A DNA stretch of 64,000 nucleotides from Alphaproteobacteria bacterium (GTDB taxonomy: Bacteria; Pseudomonadota; Alphaproteobacteria; CAAHEQ01; UBA3637). The position numbers and the translations under genes are program-made. The notes under the pieces were generated by a model. It did not search any database and was not told the origin of the DNA. It saw only the letters and a program-made list of their open reading frames with translations. The stretch is taken from the NCBI GenBank assembly GCA_017647405.1, contig JAGCKR010000060.1:19575-83574 (forward strand), read 5' to 3'. Position 1 is the stretch's first letter; every line of letters begins with the position of its first letter. Shown here piece after piece: positions 58,579 through 64,000 of this stretch.

Positions 58579-61500
58579 ATGTTTATGCAACTTTTAAAAA
58601 ATATGAATTTTTTACCGTTATTTGCTTCCAGATTTTTATCAGCAGTGAATGAAGGGTTTATCAGAATTGTTTTTTTGTTTTTTGTGACATATAATTTAAC
58701 AAAGCCTAATCCTGTTTTTATGATTATGGCTGTTCTTTTATATGCATTATCCTATTGCTTTGCCACAATTTATATTGGACAAATTTCAGATCGTTTTTCA
58801 AAAGCAAAAGTTTTAAGATTTGTTCGCTTGTTTGAAATTGGTATTATGAGTTTGGCTTTAACCAGTATCTTTTTGGATTCACGGCTTTTGTTGACGTTAA
58901 TCTTGGTTTTCATGGGAATGGTAAATGCCTGTTTAAGAGTTCTTGACAGCGCTATGATTATGGAGTTGACAAAGCCTGTCAAATATAATCAGGCAAACAT
59001 TTTGATGAAAGTAGGGGTTGTCTTTGCCAGTGCTTTTGCCTGCTTATTGTTAACATCCATTTTAAAATTTGATGTAGCTTATTTTGTTGTTTGTTTTATT
59101 GGGCTTATTGCATCAATTATCAGCTATTTAATCACGTTAAAGTTACCTGTGAATAAGCCGGTAGACCCGAATTCTTCATTATTTCAGAATCCATATAAAG
59201 TATTTGGATATGTTGCGGGGCAAATTAAACATCAATTTGATACGTGGGCCTATTTGGTTGGAATTGCATGGTTCTGGATGATGGCATCCGTTATGTTTTT
59301 CTTTTCTGCAGATTATGGCCGTAGTATTTTGAATGCCCGTTGGTCTGTAATGATTTTTTTGTATGCCGGTATTTTTACGATCGGGTATATTTTAGGGGCT
59401 TTTCTTTATGCCCGTTTATCAAAGAAAAACAATATGGGTGCTTATACCAGTTTGGTTGGTTTGCTTATTTCCATGTTTTTAATGAACTTTATTTTTGCAA
59501 GTGATGCGTTGGTTGGTGCAAGTGATAAAGTTTTAACTGTGGCAAAAATGCTTTCCGGTGGATTTAATCATTGGTGTATTTTGATTGATACCCTTATTAT
59601 TGGTGGATTATCAGCATTTTACATTATCCCATTTTATACATTACTTCAACGCAAAACACCTAAACATATTTCAGGACGTATGTTTGCCTTTTCAGGTATG
59701 GTGAATGCATTAGCTGTTGTTGTTATGTTTATGTTAATGTTATCATTAAATGCCTTGTCATTCGGGGTTTTGGATATTTTATCATTGGTTGCTTTTGCAA
59801 ACGTTTTTGTTGCCATTTATATGGTTCGTTTGTTGCCACATGCTTCCAGAAAAAATGTGTTCAGATTTATTTTATCATTTTTATTTAAAGTAAAAGTTGA
59901 AGGGTTGGAAAATCTTGAAAAAGCAGGTAAAAGAGCTCTTATTATTCCCAATCATATGTCTTATTTAGATGTTTTGTTAATTTCGGCCTTTGTTGATAGA
60001 AAGATAACTTTTTCAGTGAGTGATCAACTTATTGAAAAAACACTTGTTAAATTTATGACCAATTTAACAGATGTTAGACCGCTTGATCCACAAAGTCCAT
60101 ATGCTGTTAAATATATGGCCGAAAGATTGCAAGAAGATCGTTTGTGTATGATCATGACAGAAGGAATGATTGACGGTGGAAACTCAAGAATGAAAATTTA
60201 TGAAGCACCGGCAATGATGGCGGTTAAGGGGGATGCACCTATTGTTCCAATTCGGATTGATGGGGCCTCTTTTACATTCTTTTCACGTGTTATCGGTAAA
60301 CGAAATCACTTTAAGTTTTTCCCGAAAATAACAATTACGATTAAAGAACCTGTTTCATTTGCATTTCAAGAAGGATTAACAACCAGAGAAATTCGTGAAA
60401 AATCGAGTGCAAAATTGCATAAGATTTTGTCAGTGATGTCATTTGAAAACTTTAAAAAAGATTTAACTATTTTTGAAGCGATTGCCAATGCAATGAAAAT
60501 GGTTGGTCGTTTGAAACCTGTTTTGGAAGATACGGCCAGAAAACCGGTTAAATTTATCTTTGTTTTCTTAAAAGCATTTGTGCTTGGTCGTTTGTTGCAA
60601 AAAGAATTGCCGGATGATAAATACGTTGGTCTTATGATTCCAACATCAAATGCTTGTGCTTTAACCTTTTTAGGATTGCATGCCTTTGGTAAAGTTCCGG
60701 CGATGATTAATTTTACATCCGGACCAAAACAGGTTATTTCAACATGTCAAACTGTTGGTTTAAAACATGTTGTAACAGCTAAAAAAGTTGTTTTAATGGC
60801 AAAACTTGAAGGGCTTGTTGCTAAAATTGAAGAAGCTGGTATCAAGGTTATTTATTTGGAAGATTTAAAGAAACACTTAACATTTAAAGATAAAATGTTT
60901 GGTGTTTGGGGCGCATTATTCCCGCATACCGCATATCAAAAAAGTGTGTCAACCCCTGTTAAATCAACAGATCCGGCCGTTATTTTATTTACATCCGGGT
61001 CAGAAGGGATGCCTAAGGCGGTTTTCTTGTCACATACCAATATGATTTCAAATGGGTGTCAGGTTTTAGCTTCATTTGATATTTATCCAACGGATGTGTT
61101 TTTAAACTGTTTGCCTTTATTCCATTCTTTTGGTTTAGGGGCAGGGACGATTTTGCCTCTTATCGCTGGGGTAAAAACGGTTCTTTATCCAACCCCATTA
61201 CATTACCGTATTATTCCGGAAATCTGTGCCTCAACAAAAGCAACGGTTTTCTTTGGAACGGATACCTTCTTAGCTGGATATGCTAAATGTGCTAATCCTT
61301 ATGATTTTAACAGTTTGCGTATTGTTGCTGCTGGTGCTGAAAAAGTAAAAGATGAAACACGCAAGATTTGGGCTGAAAAGTTTGGTGTTCGTATTTTGGA
61401 AGGATATGGTGCAACAGAGTGTTCACCGTTTATTTCTGTTAATACCTTTTTGCATCAGAAAAAAGATTCAGTTGGCTTGCTTTTGCCCGGTATTGAATAT

Positions 61501-61998
61501 AAATTAAAACCGGTTGAAGGTATTAAAGAAGGGCAAGAACTTTGGGTAAAAGGTCCGAATATTATGTTAGGATATATGCGACATACGGCACCGATGACAA
61601 TGGAGCCACCACAAGATGGATGGTATGATACCGGCGATATTGTTTCTGTTGATGAACATGGTTTTGTTTCAATTAAGGGAAGATGTAAACGATTTGCAAA
61701 AATTGGTGGTGAAATGGTTTCCTTGCTTTCCGTTGAGATGGTGATTGAAAAACATTGGCCAGGGTTTATTTCCGGTGCAGTTAATATTCCAGATCCTAAA
61801 AAAGGAGAAAAAATCGTTTTAATTACAACTTGTAAATCCATTACGAAAGAAGGGTTAATCGAGGCCTTTAAAGCTGCTGGGATTACAGAGCTTGGATTAC
61901 CGTCTCAGATTATTACAACGGATCAACCGCCACTTTTGGGAACAGGAAAGTTTGACTATGTTAAAGCAAAAGAAATGGCTCTTGAAAATGGAAAATAA
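58579..61998 (+). CDS. aas: Fused lysophospholipid transporter, acyltransferase and acyl-ACP synthetase (LplT-Aas type)
   Basis: 1139 residues in three parts. Residues 1-415 form an MFS-type 12-helix transporter like LplT, the lysophospholipid flippase. Residues 430-610 are a PlsC-type acyltransferase with NH459MSYLD464 (H-x4-D) and EGMIDGG. Residues 640-1139 are an AMP-forming ligase with FT805SGSEGMPKA (P-loop), Y943GATECSPF and TGDIVSVDEHGFVSIKGRCK. Together they import and re-acylate lysophosphatidylethanolamine. In E. coli LplT and Aas are separate adjacent genes; the fusion is known from other alphaproteobacteria. It precedes gpsA and uppS on one strand. Confidence 0.93.
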   Translation: MFMQLLKNMNFLPLFASRFLSAVNEGFIRIVFLFFVTYNLTKPNPVFMIMAVLLYALSYCFATIYIGQISDRFSKAKVLRFVRLFEIGIMSLALTSIFLDSRLLLTLILVFMGMVNACLRVLDSAMIMELTKPVKYNQANILMKVGVVFASAFACLLLTSILKFDVAYFVVCFIGLIASIISYLITLKLPVNKPVDPNSSLFQNPYKVFGYVAGQIKHQFDTWAYLVGIAWFWMMASVMFFFSADYGRSILNARWSVMIFLYAGIFTIGYILGAFLYARLSKKNNMGAYTSLVGLLISMFLMNFIFASDALVGASDKVLTVAKMLSGGFNHWCILIDTLIIGGLSAFYIIPFYTLLQRKTPKHISGRMFAFSGMVNALAVVVMFMLMLSLNALSFGVLDILSLVAFANVFVAIYMVRLLPHASRKNVFRFILSFLFKVKVEGLENLEKAGKRALIIPNHMSYLDVLLISAFVDRKITFSVSDQLIEKTLVKFMTNLTDVRPLDPQSPYAVKYMAERLQEDRLCMIMTEGMIDGGNSRMKIYEAPAMMAVKGDAPIVPIRIDGASFTFFSRVIGKRNHFKFFPKITITIKEPVSFAFQEGLTTREIREKSSAKLHKILSVMSFENFKKDLTIFEAIANAMKMVGRLKPVLEDTARKPVKFIFVFLKAFVLGRLLQKELPDDKYVGLMIPTSNACALTFLGLHAFGKVPAMINFTSGPKQVISTCQTVGLKHVVTAKKVVLMAKLEGLVAKIEEAGIKVIYLEDLKKHLTFKDKMFGVWGALFPHTAYQKSVSTPVKSTDPAVILFTSGSEGMPKAVFLSHTNMISNGCQVLASFDIYPTDVFLNCLPLFHSFGLGAGTILPLIAGVKTVLYPTPLHYRIIPEICASTKATVFFGTDTFLAGYAKCANPYDFNSLRIVAAGAEKVKDETRKIWAEKFGVRILEGYGATECSPFISVNTFLHQKKDSVGLLLPGIEYKLKPVEGIKEGQELWVKGPNIMLGYMRHTAPMTMEPPQDGWYDTGDIVSVDEHGFVSIKGRCKRFAKIGGEMVSLLSVEMVIEKHWPGFISGAVNIPDPKKGEKIVLITTCKSITKEGLIEAFKAAGITELGLPSQIITTDQPPLLGTGKFDYVKAKEMALENGK

Positions 61999-62031
61999 AA
62001 CTCTTGTATGAAAACAAGAAAGGAATTAAAA

Positions 62032-63027
62032 ATGAAAAAAATTGCAGTTATTGGAGCAGGGGCATGGGGAACGGCTTTAGCCATTACCGCTCATAATGCT
62101 GGTAATCAGGTTATTATGTGGGCCTTTGAAAATGAAACCGTTCAGGAAATTAATAACTCACAAAGAACCATGTATTTGCCATCTGCGCATTTGCCTGAAA
62201 CATTAAAGGCTACATCAGATATGAACAATGCATTAACGGATGTGGATTTTGTTTTATTTGCAACACCGGCGCAATTTAATCGTTCTGTGTTTGAACAGAT
62301 GAATAAATATTTGAAAGATGATACACCTGTTGTTCTTTGTGCCAAAGGGATAGAGTTGAAAACGGGGTTATTGTTGAGTGAAGTTGTTCATGAAATTAAT
62401 CCAAAACAAAAATTGGCTGTTTTATCCGGACCGGGCTTTGCTGTTGAATTGGCCAGAAAATGTCCAACAGCTGTCACAATTGCTTCGGATGATATTTCAC
62501 TTGCAAAAGAACTTTGTGAGGTTTTAAAAACAGATTATTTCAGACCATATTCATCTTCTGATATGATCACACCGCAAATTTGCGGAGCTCTTAAAAATGT
62601 GATGGCTATTGCCTCTGGTATTTCGGATGGTTGTCAATTTGGAGATAATGCCAGAGCTGCACTGATTACAAGAGGTTTAGCTGAAATGGCCCGTTTTGCG
62701 GTTATGCTTGGAGGACAAAGAGATTCTGTTGCTGGATTGAGTGGGGTTGGTGATTTGATGTTAACGGCAAATTCTCACCAGTCAAGAAACTATTCCTGCG
62801 GATTTGAAATTGGACAAGCAGGGTGGGCAAAACCAGTTCTTGAAAAGTCAACAAAAACGGTTGAAGGTGTTGCAACAGCGGCATCCGTTTTAAAAAGAGC
62901 AAGTGATTTAAAAATTGAAATGCCTATTTGTCAGGTTGTTGAAGAAATTATTTATCATGAAAAGCCGATTAAAGAAGCTCTTCTCGATTTATTAAATAGA
63001 CCATTGAAAACAGAACAGGAGTTTTAA
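62032..63027 (+). CDS. gpsA: Glycerol-3-phosphate dehydrogenase [NAD(P)+]
   Basis: Makes sn-glycerol-3-phosphate for phospholipids. ATG 62032 (AAAGGAATT upstream) gives 331 residues; an upstream ATG at 62008 is less likely. Motifs: VIGAGAWGTALAI (nucleotide loop), LFATPAQF, LSGPGFAVE, and CGALKNVMAIASGISDG with the catalytic Lys, then GVGDLMLTANSHQSRN. It lies 33 nt after the Aas fusion and touches uppS, which begins right after its stop. Confidence 0.96.
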   Translation: MKKIAVIGAGAWGTALAITAHNAGNQVIMWAFENETVQEINNSQRTMYLPSAHLPETLKATSDMNNALTDVDFVLFATPAQFNRSVFEQMNKYLKDDTPVVLCAKGIELKTGLLLSEVVHEINPKQKLAVLSGPGFAVELARKCPTAVTIASDDISLAKELCEVLKTDYFRPYSSSDMITPQICGALKNVMAIASGISDGCQFGDNARAALITRGLAEMARFAVMLGGQRDSVAGLSGVGDLMLTANSHQSRNYSCGFEIGQAGWAKPVLEKSTKTVEGVATAASVLKRASDLKIEMPICQVVEEIIYHEKPIKEALLDLLNRPLKTEQEF

Positions 63028-63729
63028 ATGCCAATTCCAACTCATGTAGGTATTATTATGGATGGGAATGGTAGGTGGGCCAACAAGCGGGGATTACCAC
63101 GAACAGCTGGTCATAAAAAAGGGACTGAAACGCTTAAAAAAGTGTTAAAAACAGCCAGAGAAACAGGAATCAAAGTTGTAACGCTTTATGCTTTTTCTTC
63201 CGAAAATTGGTCACGCCCCAAAGAGGAAGTTGAAACATTGATGAATTTGTTTCGAGATTATCTTAAAAATGATGTGAATGAATTATTGAAGGAAGGTGTT
63301 CGTATTTCCTTTATCGGTGAAAGAGAGCGATTTGATGATGATTTGATTGAAAAGATGAATCAGATTGAAAGTCAAACAAAAGATTTAAATGGATTTCACG
63401 TTGTTTTGGCATTAAGTTACGGTGCAAGAGGAGATATTTTAAAAGCGGTTCAACAGTTGGCGCAGAAGGTAAAATCGGGGATGTTAGACCCAAATGAAAT
63501 CGATATGGGGCAATTTTCCTCGCATCTTTCAACGGCGCAAATTCCGGATCCGGATTTAATTATCAGAACAAGCGGTGAACAGCGGATTAGTAATTTTTTA
63601 TTGTGGGAAATGGCATATTCTGAATTTTATTTTACGCCTGTTTTGTGGCCTGATTTTGATGAAAAAGAGTTTAAAAAGGCATTGGCTGATTTTGAATTAC
63701 GGCATCGGCGCTTTGGAAATATTTCATAA
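63028..63729 (+). CDS. uppS: Isoprenyl (undecaprenyl) diphosphate synthase
   Basis: Builds the C55 lipid carrier for peptidoglycan and surface glycans from farnesyl and isopentenyl diphosphate. 233 residues with the cis-prenyltransferase signature IIMDGNGRWANKRGLPRTAGHKKG (Asp and the G-x-G-R-W loop), LYAFSSENWSRP, and DLIIRTSGEQRISNFLLWEMAYSEFYF. The start abuts the gpsA stop. In many relatives uppS lies directly before cdsA; here they are 27 kb apart. Confidence 0.96.
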   Translation: MPIPTHVGIIMDGNGRWANKRGLPRTAGHKKGTETLKKVLKTARETGIKVVTLYAFSSENWSRPKEEVETLMNLFRDYLKNDVNELLKEGVRISFIGERERFDDDLIEKMNQIESQTKDLNGFHVVLALSYGARGDILKAVQQLAQKVKSGMLDPNEIDMGQFSSHLSTAQIPDPDLIIRTSGEQRISNFLLWEMAYSEFYFTPVLWPDFDEKEFKKALADFELRHRRFGNIS

Positions 63730-63757
63730 AAAAAGCTACCGTTAAGGTAGCTTTTTT
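63728..63757 (+). terminator. Terminator of uppS
   Basis: AAAAAGCTACC / GGTAGCTTTTT stem with GTTAA loop and T6. Confidence 0.9.
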
Positions 63758-63774
63758 ATTTGAGATCCCTTTGT

Positions 63775-64000
63775 TTAATTTTTTTCCTCAGTATCTACAG
63801 GATTTTCAACAAATTCTTCATCTGTTAAAGAGTTAATGAATTTTTCAACTTTTAAAGCTTCAGCATCAAGTTCTTCTTGAGATAAAGGTAATGCAAAATC
63901 AGATGATGAATTTGCAGGGAAAACCGCTGTATCAACTGGTGTTTGTAATTGCGTAGGAGATAAATGGTGCGGCGCATAAGTTTGTTTTTCAAAGTATAAA
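63775..64000 (-). CDS. C-terminal part of an unknown protein (5' end outside the window)
   Basis: An open frame enters from the right edge on the minus strand and stops at TAA (63777-63775), about 74 residues. It is Pro/Gln/Thr-rich at first (APHHLSPTQLQTPVD), then acidic and helical (LSQEELDAEALKVEKFINSL and TDEEFVENPVDTEEKN). No signal, membrane or catalytic motif is visible; it is likely a disordered C-terminal tail. Codon use is like its neighbours. Confidence 0.55.
   Translation of the reverse strand, partial: LYFEKQTYAPHHLSPTQLQTPVDTAVFPANSSSDFALPLSQEELDAEALKVEKFINSLTDEEFVENPVDTEEKN

Noticed and set aside
1..64000. CRISPR arrays, complete insertion sequences, integrases or prophage genes
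   Set aside because: No regularly spaced repeats, transposase or integrase motifs, or phage structural genes were seen.

Overview
The window reads as an AT-rich alphaproteobacterial chromosome, probably a small-genome host- or gut-associated lineage. The evidence is a Gram-negative envelope gene set (BamA, LolA, Skp/OmpH, a Raetz-pathway lipid A cluster), LpxI rather than LpxH, a CarD-type regulator, an MbfA-type ferritin-VIT iron exporter, short archaeal-type phosphatidylserine decarboxylase, and FtsJ/RsmB rRNA methylases. The sigma70-type promoters are unusually easy to read: many TTGACA-N17-TATAAT pairs are visible. Most transcription units end in clear stem-loop terminators, many of them bidirectional between convergent genes. 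I saw no CRISPR array, complete insertion sequence or prophage.

Layout. 1-4.5 kb: the end of a drug/metabolite-transporter-like gene, tRNA-Val, a DAHP synthase gene preceded by a possible Phe-rich leader peptide, an FNT channel, a putative HELLH-motif metalloprotease and a MarC protein. 4.5-12 kb is accessory: a sialyltransferase-like enzyme with a cysteine-rich tandem repeat tail, a gene-poor stretch with a long hairpin and a wrecked autotransporter barrel, small lipoproteins, a Nudix enzyme, a P-loop kinase, a HAD phosphatase and a 598-residue secreted unknown. 11.7-14.8 kb (minus) is a phospholipid operon (psd, pssA) continuing into trmJ. 15-18.3 kb (minus) makes lipid A and Kdo: waaA, lpxK, lpxL. 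18.4-28.4 kb: a winged-helix regulator, a DUF2934 protein, a U32 peptidase-like tRNA hydroxylase, gpmI, mnmA, a Ca2+/cation antiporter, a FadL porin, a DsbA-like protein with a metallothionein-like head and a GT52 sialyltransferase.

28.5-35.7 kb (minus) runs ftsK, lolA, three unknown proteins, rlmE and rsmB. 35.9-47.1 kb (plus) is one long envelope operon: cdsA, rseP, bamA, skp, lpxD, fabZ, lpxA, lpxI, lpxB and a DXS-like gene, with an attenuator-like hairpin between fabZ and lpxA. Then come a 1008-residue unknown with three-fold repeat structure, tRNA-His, an iron exporter, Nudix and GNAT genes sharing an upstream motif, a CAT-anticodon tRNA, carD, and a 53.8-57.2 kb operon (GST, lipoprotein, GT4, DUF5665-like, short sugar-nucleotide dehydrogenase-like). 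The window closes with a PAS protein lacking a kinase, a fused lysophospholipid transporter/acyltransferase/acyl-ACP ligase, gpsA, uppS and the 3' end of an unknown gene.

Taken together much of the window builds the envelope: glycerol-3-phosphate and phospholipid supply (gpsA, cdsA, pssA, psd, the Aas fusion), lipid A and Kdo (lpxD/A/I/B/K/L, waaA), undecaprenyl carrier (uppS), beta-barrel assembly and lipoprotein traffic (bamA, skp, rseP, lolA), and probable surface sialylation (two sialyltransferase-like genes). The most interesting unexplained items are the sialyltransferase-like enzyme with Cys repeats, the metallothionein-headed DsbA protein, the three-repeat 1008-residue protein, the attenuator inside the lpx operon and the Phe leader before DAHP synthase. 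All calls are from reading the sequence by eye; no database search was run.
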